DNA of 64,000 nucleotides from Diabrotica undecimpunctata (GCF_040954645.1 NC_092806.1:133082476-133146475), one strand, 5' to 3'. Shown: positions 41,446-54,677, numbered from the stretch's first letter. Program-made: numbers and translations. Notes: generated from the sequence alone by a model not told the origin.

Positions 41446-41589
41446 ATGTTCCGCGAGCTCCAACGATTAGAGACGCCATGCAAATGGTTTTTTGAGAACC
41501 TTCAGACCAAGTTCTGTTTCCAAATAAAAAATATCCATAACGTTACCAAAATGGTTATCAGGTACGCTGTTTTTCTTCGTCTTTTTTAG
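41446..41589 (+). CDS. Small unrecognised ORF, possible exon
   Basis: 47 codons starting ACACCATGT (good Kozak context): MFRELQRLETPCKWFFENLQ, TKFCFQIKNIHNVTKMVI. A donor-like ATCAG|GTACGC lies at 41560-41566, so the true exon might end there. The peptide looks protein-like, but no family or partner exon is recognised. Confidence 0.2.
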   Translation: MFRELQRLETPCKWFFENLQTKFCFQIKNIHNVTKMVIRYAVFLRLF

Positions 41590-41868
41590 TATGTGACAAA
41601 GATCAGAATTTGTAAACAACTTATTTGAGGTTATGTTTTTTAAAATTTAATTTCCGTATATAATAATAACATTTGTTATTCCTATTATTATAAATCGAAT
41701 CTAATTATATAAATATTTATTTTGTTTGTAATAATAATTTATTTTTGTTTACAATAATCTATAAATATTCATAATATGAAATATAAGTTTAATTTGATTG
41801 TTACTGTGTATACTAAGTATCTACAAAATGTACCTATTTAAAATGTTTACTTTCATATTGCAACTAAA

Positions 41869-41985
41869 ATGACAAGGACTGACAGATCATTAATCGACGA
41901 AACCCTTGTCAAACAAGGAAAAAAGAATAAAATTATTCAACGCAAAACGTGGGAACTCATGTATTCACCAGGTAAAAATGCATAA
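41869..41985 (+). CDS. Small unrecognised ORF, possible exon
   Basis: 38 codons: MTRTDRSLIDETLVKQGKKN then KIIQRKTWELMYSPG. A donor-like CACCAG|GTAAAA falls at 41966-41976 just before the stop, suggesting a spliced first coding exon. It lies 280 bp after the previous small ORF in the same direction. No family recognised. Confidence 0.2.
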   Translation: MTRTDRSLIDETLVKQGKKNKIIQRKTWELMYSPGKNA

Positions 41986-42039
41986 TATATTTGTTAGGTT
42001 AGGAATGGAGCAGAGTGAATATAAATATATTAGAAGTAA

Positions 42040-42240
42040 GTGGTAAGTGAGACATGGTGGCCTAACTCGGGATACCTTTCGACGAAAATAAGGACATCAC
42101 ATACAAAACTAAATTTCATCCAGGTATATGCTCCAACGACAAATGCAGTAAAAGATGAAGTAGAAACATTCTATAAACATAGTAAAGAGGCCCTGAAAAT
42201 AACAAAGAGCGGAGAAATCCGGAGACGTTCTTTAAACTAT
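42040..42240 (+). pseudogene. RTE-like LINE, endonuclease-domain fragment
   Basis: Frame with SHTKLNFIQVYAPTTNAVKD then EVETFYKHSKEALK. FIQVYAPT...D.EVE.FY is a conserved stretch of the APE-type endonuclease of RTE-like elements. It is truncated by the (AT)n tract beginning at 42247 and is distinct from the related stretch at 43408. Confidence 0.65.
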
Positions 42241-42243
42241 CTA

Positions 42244-43405
<1,162 letters not shown>

Positions 43406-43407
43406 TT

Positions 43408-43862
43408 TCATTCAAGTGTAAGCCCCTACTACAGGACATCCAGACGAAGAAGTCCAAATATTCTACGACCAAATATCCTGTGCAATCAAGGAAAATCCTG
43501 GCCACTTCTTAATAATAGGTGGTGATTTCAACGCCAAAATAGGCACTTAGGAAGACCCCTCTGAAATAATATTGGGAAATTTTGGAAGCGAAGGCAGAAA
43601 TGATAGAGGCAAACAACTACTGACTTTCCTTTTGGAAAACAATCTCTATCAAATGAACAGCTTCTTTAAAAAGAAAAAACACAGACGATGGACATGGGAA
43701 AGTCCTGATGGAAAAACAAGGAACGAAATCGACTATTTCTTAACAAACAAAAAAGAATTATTTAAAGATGTAAATGTGCTAAACCAGCTCAGTACAAGCA
43801 GTGATCATAGGTTAGTAAGAGCTAAAATAACGATATCAACCGAAAAAAAAAACTCAAAATGA
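43408..43862 (+). pseudogene. RTE-like endonuclease domain, partial
   Basis: HPDEEVQIFYDQISCAIKEN, HFLIIGGDFNAKIGT-stop, GNFGSEGRNDRGKQLLTFLL, RRWTWESPDGKTRNEIDYFL and SSDHRLVRAKI: the catalytic GGDFNA, the (N)EIDY and SSDHR motifs of APE-type endonucleases are all visible. One in-frame stop follows KIGT, and the first third of the domain is absent. It ends at 43862, one base out of frame with the RT ORF that starts at 43859. The frames differ across an A10 homopolymer, which points to a one-base indel rather than two genes. Confidence 0.85.
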
Positions 43863-44687
43863 TAAATAAGAAACAACCAAAGAAATGGACAAAACCAACT
43901 AACATTCAGGAGTTCGAAAAATATATTGGTAATTCATTGAAAGATATAACAACAGCAGACATCAATATATTGAACAAACAAATAGTCAACACAATGCAAC
44001 AGGCTCAAACTAAATATTGTCCGACAAGCAAAAAAGATGAAAAACTGAGTCAACCCACGAAAACCCTTATAGAACTAAGGCGACAAATGAAAGGAGATAA
44101 CACTACAAGCAAAGAAGCGATAAATCAAATAAATAAGACGATCACAAAGGCAATAAGAAAAGACATAAGAAACTACAATGTAGAAAAAACAAAACAGGCA
44201 ATAGAGCAAAATAAGAACATGGAAGTTTTGAAGAGGAGCGTACAAACGGGGAAAATAGAAATTAACAAACTGAGAAACAGAACTGGAGAAGAAACAACGA
44301 ACAGAGATGAAATATTAAGAATCGTCGAAGAGTTCCACACAGAGTTATATAGATCAAGAAAAAAAGATAACAATAAGAAACCTCCAATTACACTAAAAAC
44401 TGGGGTATTAAACCAAGGATCAGATTTAATGCCCGATATAACAAAATTAGAAATCAAAGAAGCCCTGAAGAAAATGAAAAATAATCGAACCCCGGGTGAA
44501 GACGGAATAGTATCAGAAGCACTAAAAATTGGAGGGGACGTATTACTTGAAAAAATTAAACAACTTTTCAATATCTGTCTTCACAGCGCCAATATTCCAA
44601 CAGATTGGAACAACGCTACTATGATTCTATTACACAAAGCAGGAGACAAAGCAAATTTAGAGAATTACAGACCGATCAGCCTCCTCA

Positions 44688-44690
<3 letters not shown>

Positions 44691-44740
<50 letters not shown>
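44691..44740. repeat. (AT)25 microsatellite inside the RT coding frame
   Basis: Fifty bases of AT between the codons for SH and LYKLF. The length keeps the reading frame open. Confidence 0.95.
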
Positions 44741-44747
<7 letters not shown>

Positions 44748-45835
44748 AGTTGTTTACGCGAATACTAGTTAAGAGAATGGAAAGAAAATTAGAGACTTAT
44801 CAACGAAGGGAACAGGCAGGATTCCGAAAAAGTTACGGAACAAATGACCATCTACAAAGTATAAAAACCCTAATAGAGAAAGCAGTGGAATATAATAAAC
44901 CTCTAGTTCTAATATTTATCGATTTTCACAAAGCCGTTGACGCAGTTAAGCTAAGCAAAATATTACAGGCGCTTAAAGAATGCAGGCTAGATTATAGATA
45001 TACTAAATTATTATACAAAATATATCTGCAGGCAACAACCATTGTCAGATTACATACTAACAGTAATCACATAAAAATAGAACGGGGAGTTAGACAAGGA
45101 GACCCAATGTCACCTAAACTTTTTAATACGGTGCTAGAACATGCTTTTAAGAATTTGGATTGGATGACAAAGGGAATAAAAATAGATGGAGAATATCTAA
45201 ACAACTTACGTTTCGCCGATGATATACTTATAATAGCTGAATATCTAGGTATGGCAAGAGAGATGGTACAGGAACTCGTTGTGGCTACAGAAAGTGTAGG
45301 TTTAAATATAAATATCTCGAAAACAAAAATCATGACCAATTTGGTACCCAACCAGAACATCAGTATTGGTGGGAAAGAAATAGAACTCATAGATAGATAT
45401 AAATACCTAGGACATGAAATTATGATTGGCAGGGATAACCAGACTCATGAACTGAAGAGAAGAATCGGCTTTGGGTGGGCAGCATTTGGAAAACTGAGAA
45501 AAACTTTTAAAACTGAGCTACCCACATGCCTAAAGAGAAAGGTATTTGATCAGTGTGTCCTCCCAGTCTTGACGTACGGAGCAGAAACACTTACCTTAAC
45601 AAAAGCAGCAGCTACCAAACTGAGAGTCACGCAGAGAAGAATGGAGCGGTCCATGTTAGGAATAACTCTGCGAGACAGAATAACCAACGAAGACATCAGG
45701 AGAAGAACCGGAGTGACTGACATCATCGAGAAGATAGCCAGACTAAAATGGAGATGGACAGGACACATAGCCAGAATGACAGATGGGCGATGGACAAAGA
45801 GGTTATTGGAATGGAGGCCAAGGGAAGACAAGAGA

Positions 45836-45872
45836 ATATTGTAGGTGGCCGTCGGTCGGCCACCTACAATAT
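45836..45872. repeat. Perfect 16-bp inverted repeat creating the RT stop
   Basis: ATATTGTAGGTGGCCG and CGGCCACCTACAATAT are separated by TCGGT. The right arm encodes the conserved GRPPTIW of the RTE C-terminus; the left arm is its reverse complement and supplies the TAG. Confidence 0.9.
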
Positions 45873-46000
45873 GGACTGACGATTTAAGAAGACTCAATAA
45901 AAACTGGATGAGAGCGGCGCAAGATAGACGGGGTTGGAAACATGGGAAAGAGGCCTATGTTCAGCAGTGGACTCTTGAGGCTGGATGATGATGATGATCG

Positions 46001-46904
46001 ATACTTTTACTTTAGTTCTATCCCACCGTCCATATTTATGAACTATCAATGGGAGAAATGAGCATTAATTTAGATAGAGGCATAGTATAATGGACAATCT
46101 ACAAAATAAAAACTATATAAGTAACTTTAGAACCGTACCAAAAACAACTGAATCAATTTTCTAAAAACAATTTTTTCCAATTAACCACTTTAACTACAAA
46201 GGTTATTAACGGGATAATTCTTTTTGTGTAGTTGATCTGTTGAGTCAATACCTTGTTACTAGGTAAAGTCGGCTTCTTTACATACGATGGTCTGTCACTA
46301 ATGACAGTAGTAAAATACAAAGACCTAGTTTGCCATAATGTCGAAGTTTAGGAATTCACTTAAGTGGTATGAAAACAGTAATTAATGAGACCGCAAAATG
46401 ATCATGTAAAAATAAGGTGTAAGTATTAATGTCTTTAGACGTTTTTGTATTCTTGCAATGAGCAGTTAATTATTCATTTCTACTACAGCACAGTATTATA
46501 ACATTCTGCATCACAGTTATTGGTCCCTTTTACTCGTAGCTCAAGTAAATACAAGAGTTTTTGGCCAGTGTATGAATTTTACAAAATCTTCGATCTGAAC
46601 GACTATTGATATTGTCATTATTTTTGAGTTAATAGTTTTGTTTTGACACAAAACGTTGGCTCTTTTACAGCGATTTTTTGAATTTTAAAAATTAGATTTA
46701 AATAAATTATTCTACGTTTATTAATAAAATTATAATAATTATCCATTAATAACAAAGGTTAAGAGTTATTGCCTTGAAATGAACTGTTAGGCATCGTAGA
46801 TGTCTTGTCTGCAAAAAAATACGAAATTGTGTGGTTTGACGGTCAGATATGAGATGTTAAAAGATTTAATACCTTATTAAACAATATAAACATAAAGCCA
46901 TATA
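46001..46904. other. AT-rich spacer
   Basis: No feature supported. Confidence 0.3.
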
Positions 46905-47526
46905 TACAAGGTGTCCAGAAACTCTCCTGACAAACGAAGACCGGAGATTCCTCGGATAATTTTAGGACAACCCAATTCACCTAGTCCGAATATGCGTCCT
47001 AAGGAAGCTAGAGATCTTTGAAGGTGGCTGCTTGTAATTAGGTTTTTTTAAATACCTCCAGAGCGCTTCTATTTAGAATCATCAAAACAGGTACGATTTT
47101 GGGTAGGTCAACAGTTATTTTACCGCAAAATTTTTTGTTTTTAACTTTTAGCAATTCGTGGTACTAGATCATTAGATTTTCAGATATTCTAGTACTAAAA
47201 GATACTTTTATTTTAAGTCGGTAAGATACACCGTTTTCGAGAAAAATCGATTTGAAAATTTTTCGTTTCTTCGTCATGAAAGTTAACCCTTAAGTACCAT
47301 GGCGGGGTCAAAATTGACCCCCCGCGTTTTTAATGCCAAGTTTCGCTACCGAAACATAGATTGAGCATTGCGCGCTTTCTGCTAATCTTCGACCGGTAGG
47401 TGATTTATCGATCTAGGAAAATTCCGTTAGTTTATCTGTTACCACTGCAGAGTTAGGCACGCATAGGGTCAATTTTGACCCGCTTATGGTATAAGTGTTT
47501 CTAGTGCAATTAACGAGTAATTTGAA

Positions 47527-49896
47527 ATGGCGGGGTGTAGTCGCAATAAACGTCCTCTGACACAGAAAGAACTTGAAGAGGAGGGACAAAAAATTATGGA
47601 CAATGGACTAGATAGTGACAGTGAGTTTTTAGACCAGGCTAGTGAACACAGTGATCACGAAACAGACAGTGAAGAGGAATGGGACGATGATGACGAAAAA
47701 AATTAGCAAATTAATAATTCCGAATTGGTAGTGAATATTCGGGTGAAGAAAGTGATATAGCTGACTCAAGGGATGTGTTTTATGGCAAAAATAGGTACAA
47801 GTGGTCTAAAACTTCTCCCACCTTTTCTCGTACACGTAAGCATAATTTAATTAGTCATTTACCTGGTGTTATTGGAAAAGCTCGAGCTAGTATGCCAGAG
47901 AAACCAGTTGATGATTGGGAATGTATTATTAGCCACGATATATTGCAAGAAATTCTTGAGAAAACCAATGAACGAATAACTAATATGGCTTCTAAATATA
48001 ATTTACACAATTTATCGTGTCAATATACCAATCATCTTGACATAATTGAATTAAAGGCCTTTTTAGGCTTATTATATTTAGCTGGGGTATTTAAATCCAA
48101 TAATGAAGATTTAAGGTCTTTATTTGCTACGAATGGTACTGGGCGTGATATATTTCGAGCAACCATGTCACTAAACAGATTTTATTTTTTGCTTGGAAGC
48201 CTTTGTTTTGACGACCCAGCTACTAGACAAGAACGTATTGCGCACGGAGATAAACTGGCAGCTATATCCAATATTTTTAATATGTTTATAATTAATTGCC
48301 AGTCCAATTATAGCTGTGGTGAATATCTCACAATAGATGAAATGCTTATTGCATTTAGAGGAAGGTGCCAATTCAGGATGTATCTCAAAAATAAGCCAGA
48401 CAAATACGGTCTGAAAATGCAGTGTTTAGTAGACTCTAAGACACATTATTTGCTAAATGGTTTTATATATACTGGAAAAGATACACGCAGAGCAAATCCA
48501 AAAAAGTTATCCATCCCCACTCTAGATGTTTTGACACTTATTCCACCAATTTCTGGTACAAATAGAAACATAACAGCAGATAATTGGTTTTCGTCCACTG
48601 AGCTCATAAAAGAACTGAGAAGCCATAAAATTTCATATGTTGGAACTCTAAAAAGAAATAAAAGAGAAGTTTCTGCTGAATTTCAACCCCAAAAAAACAG
48701 GCCACCTAATTCTGCCATATTTGATTCCACAGGAAGCGAGAGCCTTGTATCTTTTGTTCCTAAGAAAAATCGTGCAGTGTTGTTAGTGTCAACTATGCAT
48801 CATTCCAATACAATGGTTAATCGAAAGCCAGAGATTATAAATTTTTACAACGAGACAAAAGGTGAGGTAGATTCATTGGATAAGAAATGTGCATGCTATA
48901 AAACTGGCAGAAGAACTCGTAGATGGCCTCAAGTAATATGGTTTCGCATTTTGGACATTGCAGGATTAAGGCTGTTTTAGCAGTTCAAGCCAACTGCGAT
49001 TTGAAATGGGCGTATCACTTACTTTTCTACACTGCTTACGCGAGAACATCTTTACTCAGTGCCGCCGGCCGACGGGTAGTTTAATGACAACAAATACATT
49101 ATTCTCCATTCAAATTAGTTTTAACACGAACTAACTGACCGTACGTTCATGAGATTTGACGTCACGAAGGCGATAACGATGAAACTAAGCCCAATGATGA
49201 GTAACACGTTTCACGATTAGATTTCAGTATTTTTAGGCAATTTTCTTTAAAGTTGGAACACGCTTTTCTCGATTATTACTGGACACAGAAAGGTGAAACA
49301 AAAATCAACGATTACAGAAAAAAAAACTCTTTCGAGTGATGGGCGTAAAAAGTTTGGTTATAATAGAACATTAAACAGTATATTCCAATTTTTCAACAGA
49401 AGTTTCAAAAAAATAAAAAAAGTAAAACCATCAGTTTAAAGGCAACATAATTTCGAATAACGTGTCCAAATTTCGAGACATTTTGTCAGTAAATAACAGA
49501 GAAAACACTGTCTCTAGGTTTTGATGCACCGATAAAACAGCCTTAAATGCTAACGTAATTTTTAATGGAGTTCAGCAAAATCAAATAATGGAAAGAAGAT
49601 TGTTTCTAACCACTTTAGGTCAAGAACTTATTAAGGCCCATTTAACTCGTAGAGCTCAGCAAACTTGTTTACCGAGAGAAATTCGTAGTGCCATTTTTAA
49701 AGTTTCCGGACTTCAGGAACCAATGCCTGCCGCAAATCCAGAGCCACAACGACGAAAAAAGAAGGGAAGGTGTAAAATATGTCCATATTCCAAAAACCAA
49801 AAGAAAGAAAGCTCATCGTGCGATAAATGTCGAGATTTTATTTGCAAAAATCATTCCCGCATACAGACGTTATGCATAAGCTGTGTTGAAAATTAA
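47527..49896 (+). pseudogene. piggyBac transposase, interrupted by a TTAA MITE
   Basis: Starts ATGGCGGGG at 47527 (MAGCSRNKRPLTQKELEEEG, acidic N-terminus). A TAG at 47704 and a one-base shift separate this from the main frame (about 47730-48980). Catalytic residues counted from codon 47775: D188 (TIDEML), D269 (TADNWF), D366 and D369 (EVDSLDKK); all acidic positions of the family are present. NKPDKYGLKMQCLVDS is the conserved core. The frame runs to ILDIAGL at 48966 where the MITE begins, resumes at 49547 (NANVIFNGVQQNQIMERRLF) and ends with a cysteine-rich finger (CKICPYS, CDKCRDFICKNH, CISC). It would excise and insert at TTAA. Inactivated by the N-terminal damage and the MITE. Confidence 0.92.
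48970..49542. mobile_element. TTAA-flanked MITE inside the piggyBac gene
   Basis: 573 bp between TTAA at 48966-48969 and TTAA at 49543-49546, with inverted ends GGCTGTTTTAGC (left) and GGCTGTTTTATC (right, reverse strand). Removing it with one TTAA restores the reading frame ILDIAGL-NANVIFN without gap. TTAA use suggests mobilisation by a different piggyBac-type transposase, because its ends do not match the host element's ends. Confidence 0.9.
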
Positions 49897-50420
49897 GGTA
49901 AAATCATGCTTGTCATTTTTGAGATACGAAATCTAAATCGATTTTTTTTATTTTAGGTAGGAGCTGATACCTAGATTTCACCATTGGATATAAAAAAAAA
50001 CTGCACATTGTTATTATTTTTCTTATAATTCGAGAAAGTGCATAGCTATGTTAATTTGACTGAATACAAAAGTTTTTTTTAAATAAAGTTATATCTAATT
50101 AACAAAATTCCTTTATTTTTATATAAATGTAAAAGTAGCTGTAAACAAAATAATTTAAAATAAAACAAGTTAAAAAAAGAATATTTTTTTATACAAAAAA
50201 CAATGGGGGGTCAAATTTGACCCTGCCATGGTACAAATGCTACTATTTTTGGCCATGATAGTTAAGGGTTTTAAACTAATATTTTTTGCACCAGTCGACT
50301 TTGAACTGTCAACAGAAGTATAACCTACGTTTTTCATTGTCAAATTGTTGTCAGTTCGTGAAGTTTCTCCCTTAGTTTTTAGTTTGTGGCATTCAAACAC
50401 AAAAATTTCAATTCAACAAA

Positions 50421-51000
50421 AATGGTTTTTACTAATGAGAAATACGTTGATATACATTTAGTTTATTGCGAAATGAGGTGTAACGCTCGAGCAGTAACGT
50501 AGATATGCTGAAAGATTTCCCAATTAAGAGAAACAAGTTCAGTGTTTCCAAAAGATGATGAAACTGGGCGACATAATGATGTAAAAGCAGCACATGAAGA
50601 TAATATTTTAATGGAAGTTGAGGAAAATTTAGAAATTAGGGTTTGAAAACTATCTACCATGTATCCCATAATTTCAAAATCTTCCGTACAACGAAAATTT
50701 ATATCTTTTTTATTTTACAAAGGTGCAAGTACTGCTACTAGGAGATTTTCCTGCTCGTGAAGAAGTTGCTATATGGTTACAAATTAAAATCAACATGACG
50801 ATTTTTTCAGATACATTTTGTTTTGCGACGAAGCTACATTTACAAAAAATGTAATTTTTAATGTGCATAATGCATATTATTATTCGTACGTTGATGACAA
50901 TTACCACGTTGTTCAAGAATTTAAGCATCAGCATAGGTTTATCATAAAAGTCTGGATAGGAGTAGTTGACGATTATCTATCTATATCGGTTTTATGACTT
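50421..51000 (+). pseudogene. Tc1/mariner-type transposase with DUF4817-like N-terminus, degenerate
   Basis: MVFTNEKYVDIHLVYCEMRC (N-terminal HTH), FPKDDETGRHNDVKAA, then the catalytic segment ILFCDEATFTKNVIFNVHNA, HRFIIKVWIGVVDDYL. The first Asp (CDEATF) is present. Stops and deletions are frequent. The third-Asp segment (SPARSPDLNPCDYCI) appears later at 51586-51633 after an unrelated stretch. Dead. Confidence 0.75.
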
Positions 51001-51080
51001 CTGGCGGCACATCAGTAATAGATATCTCTCTTTTATTTGATTACTTTTGTGAGTGTTTGCCAAATTTTGTATATATTATT

Positions 51081-51182
51081 GAAGCTATAGACATCGATAA
51101 ATTAATTACCCAAATTCACACACGGTCAGCAATTTGGGATGTGGACTCAAATGAATATTCGAATAAAATAAAGAAAAACATG
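51081..51182 (+). pseudogene. MADF (Myb/SANT-like) domain fragment
   Basis: EAIDIDKLITQIHTRSAIWD then VDSNEYSNKIKKN, part of a 71-codon ORF (50994-51209). The I..+LI..V..R..LWD...EYS.+.+K pattern is the first helix pair of MADF domains, found in insect transcription factors and in Harbinger-type transposon accessory proteins. Only one third of the domain is present, sitting inside the mariner remnant. Confidence 0.5.
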
Positions 51183-51585
51183 CTTGAGAAGAGGTTACCC
51201 ACAGTTTAATTTCGGAAGATGCTTTTCTAGGCCATCTTTAATTTTGTTAACTAACGTGTAAAACTTTCCTTTACTTTTTCATTCATTTACTATAGGATGT
51301 ATTAAATACTTCCGTTTCTTGTTTTTCTTTGATCTAATATGAAGTAAACTTGCACTTATTAGGAAAAACGAATCGTCGTCACTTTCACTAGATGATTCTA
51401 GAGACATTAGCATACCATTCTACGTCCAAAACTCGACTAAATTTGACAACAACGAATACAATGACAAAACTATTGCCGCTGTTAAATCGCCTCATGTGTT
51501 TTAAGCCGCTCGGCAGCCGACGAGGCGCAGACACGGCGCAAGCCGCTCTGTCTGTGTTTAACCTTAAGCGGAAATGCACAGTTGC

Positions 51586-51640
51586 TTCGCCAGCAAGGTC
51601 GCCAGATTTGAATCCTTGCGATTATTGTATTTGAGGATAT
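51586..51640 (+). pseudogene. Third-Asp segment of the decayed Tc1/mariner transposase
   Basis: SPARSPDLNPCDYCI then a stop and GYIN: the WPARSPDLNP.D...WG block with its conserved Asp. It belongs to the transposase starting at 50421; the intervening 0.55 kb holds foreign sequence. Confidence 0.7.
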
Positions 51641-51790
51641 ATAAACATGAGAACAATAGGATGAGAAACAATGTGTTTCAAACGTTAAAGTTGAGACGTT
51701 TGTCAAGTCTATATATTGCGAAACGCAACGATATATAAATTTGTTAATGTATATTATAAACTGACTTTTGCAAGATAAAATCAATTTTGC

Positions 51791-52311
51791 AATATAAAAA
51801 TGAAATTAAGCATTTTTAAATGACGTGAATTAGCTTTCATGTTGTATTTTTTGATTTTTTACATCTGATGTCCAACCTATTAAAAAGTGGTCTCGAAAAA
51901 TGATAAAATGGGCTTTTAGTTTGCAATTTACGGTTAAAATAAGCATTTTACATAAAATCGTAACAATAACTTTCATCTTGAAATAACGCAAATTATTAAA
52001 TAAAGTGGATTTAAAGCGAAAAACCCAATTTTTTATAAATTGTTTAAAAATTGCTATACATAAATAAATTGCCATGGAAAATGTTTGGGTAAACTTTTCA
52101 GCGTGGCATATTGGCATTATAATTATATCGATTAAAACAAGTTTCAGCATGTGGGTATGCAATCGACCTTTTTCGATAAAAGCCTAGTATGTTTAGCAAG
52201 AAACAAAACCTAGTTAATTTGGGATTATTTATTTGAAAAGGAATATGTAAACCAATATTATTTTTAAAAATAATTAAATAAAATAAATCGTTTTTTTTTT
52301 ATAAAATCTAT
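51791..52311. other. AT-rich spacer
   Basis: Nothing recognised. Confidence 0.3.
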
Positions 52312-52313
52312 TA

Positions 52314-53588
<1,275 letters not shown>

Positions 53589-53590
53589 TA

Positions 53591-54666
53591 TAAATAAATT
53601 ATTTACAAAGATTATAAAGAAAGTATATATTAATCATAAATATTTACGTTTTACAATAAAAAAATACCTCAAATAATAATAAAAAAATAAAAGACTAAAA
53701 ACATAATTGTTTAAACAAATCAGATAGTTTATTTACCAATTTAATTATTTAAATAATACATATTCGTAATGTACGTAAAAATTACATACAAATTTAAAAA
53801 AAAAAAACGTCCAAATTCATAAACAAGAACCAGAGATACAGTTAGCAGCTCCTTCCCCCTACACCGCTACCGCGAGTTTCAAAGCCAGCCCATTTTGAGG
53901 ACCACATTTTTAAAGCTTTGTGAACGATTCCATAAAAATGTAATCGTTTTCGAATTTTGGACATTAAAAGTTTAAATCATGTTCTTTCAGATGACTCTAA
54001 TAAGATCCCTGAGTTGTTAAAAACAAAGCTGCTATCAATTTAAAAAAAAAGAGACTAAAATTGTCCTAGGTCCTTTAAATTTAAAAAAAAAAACGCAGGT
54101 TTTCTAAATATGAAAGAATAATTTTTTAAAGGCAATGGTTAAAAAGTTATTTTAATTGTTTATAAGCAAAAATCAACATGTTTTTGCAAATTTTTTTTGT
54201 AATGTTTAAAATTCTTTTTCTTATTTTTTTAATATTGTTGATAAAATAATCCTTCATCTTTCATAAACTATCCTTTGAATTACTGTAACTTCATCATTTT
54301 CTGACTTATATTGTTGCAAAAAAACTTAGTTTGGGAGAAACAAGTAAAATAACTTTTTTCACCAAAACTTCTGACATATTTTGCAACTTTCTAAGCAACA
54401 AATAAAAAAAAACTCCATTTTAAAGGTTTTTATATAACCTATAAGTGTATTGCTCTTAAATTTGTTTCAAATGGTTCACTTTTTGCTGATAGATGAAAAA
54501 AGGAAAAATTTACCTTAATTTGTTAATAATTAATAAAGTCCAAAAAATCGACTGCAGCAAACATATGGGTTTTTGTTAAATAAGTCCATACTATAACAAT
54601 TATTGTCGTTTATCTGGTTGGTGTAGTGTCACAAACAGGGTACTTTATTGCTTGTTTCTCTGACCT
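53591..54666. other. AT-rich spacer
   Basis: No gene. Contains many A/T homopolymers. Confidence 0.35.
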
Positions 54667-54677
54667 AATTAGGATCC

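Larger units (their letters stand above)
43859..45988 (+). pseudogene. RTE-like reverse transcriptase with in-frame (AT)n expansion and one internal stop
   Basis: 661 codons are open to TAG at 45842-45844, and the same frame continues to TGA at 45986-45988. Order: linker; RTPGEDGIVSEALKIGG; TDWNNATMILLHKAGDK; ENYRPISLLSH; an Ile-Tyr run from residue 279 to about 295; YKLFTRILVKRMERKL; QAGFRKSYGTNDHLQ; motif A FIDFHKAVDAV; motif B GVRQGDPMSPKLF; catalytic FADD at 452-455; KYLGHEIMIGRD; LPVLTYGAETLTLTKA; MERSMLGITLRDR; LKWRWTGHIARM; after the stop VGRPPTIWTDDLRRLNKNWM. The Ile-Tyr run is an (AT)25 expansion seeded in the codons for HIYK. The stop lies inside a perfect 16-bp palindrome. Both are probably disabling, although the catalytic residues are intact. 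Confidence 0.92.
43408..46000 (+). mobile_element. RTE-like non-LTR retrotransposon, best-preserved copy
   Basis: It starts within the endonuclease domain (FIQV-stop-APTT at 43408), so it is 5'-truncated, and ends with a stop at 45988 and a GATGATGATGAT tail. Two long frames meet at an A10 run (43843-43852). The 3' microsatellite tail is the usual terminus of RTE-like elements. No target duplication was identified. Confidence 0.85.
47287..50270 (+). mobile_element. piggyBac-type DNA transposon
   Basis: Bounded by TTAA on each side (47283-47286, 50271-50274). Left end CCCTTAAGTACCATGGCGGG; right end (reverse strand) AACCCTTAACTATCATGGCC, then an inner GTACCATGGCAGGGTCAAAT. Three GGGTCAAnnTTGACCC palindromes lie near the ends (about 47306, 47466 and 50206). 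About 2.98 kb including a 573-bp MITE inside the transposase gene. Confidence 0.88.
46907..51790 (+). mobile_element. Decayed Tc1/mariner-type element carrying a piggyBac insertion
   Basis: Begins at TA|CAAGGTGTCCAGAAACTC (TA 46905-46906), a TIR-like start, followed by about 370 bp of leader. The piggyBac element is inserted at TTAA (47283-47286). The transposase remnant resumes after the second TTAA at 50271. The matching right end (reverse complement of CAAGGTGTCC) was not found before 52300, so the right boundary is approximate. Confidence 0.6.

Noticed and set aside
44173..45390. Long reverse-strand ORFs opposite the RTE reverse transcriptase
   Set aside because: Antisense shadows of a well-supported coding frame.
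45836..45872. The 16-bp palindrome as a transcription terminator
   Set aside because: A eukaryotic retrotransposon context and coding content of one arm make a mutational origin more likely.
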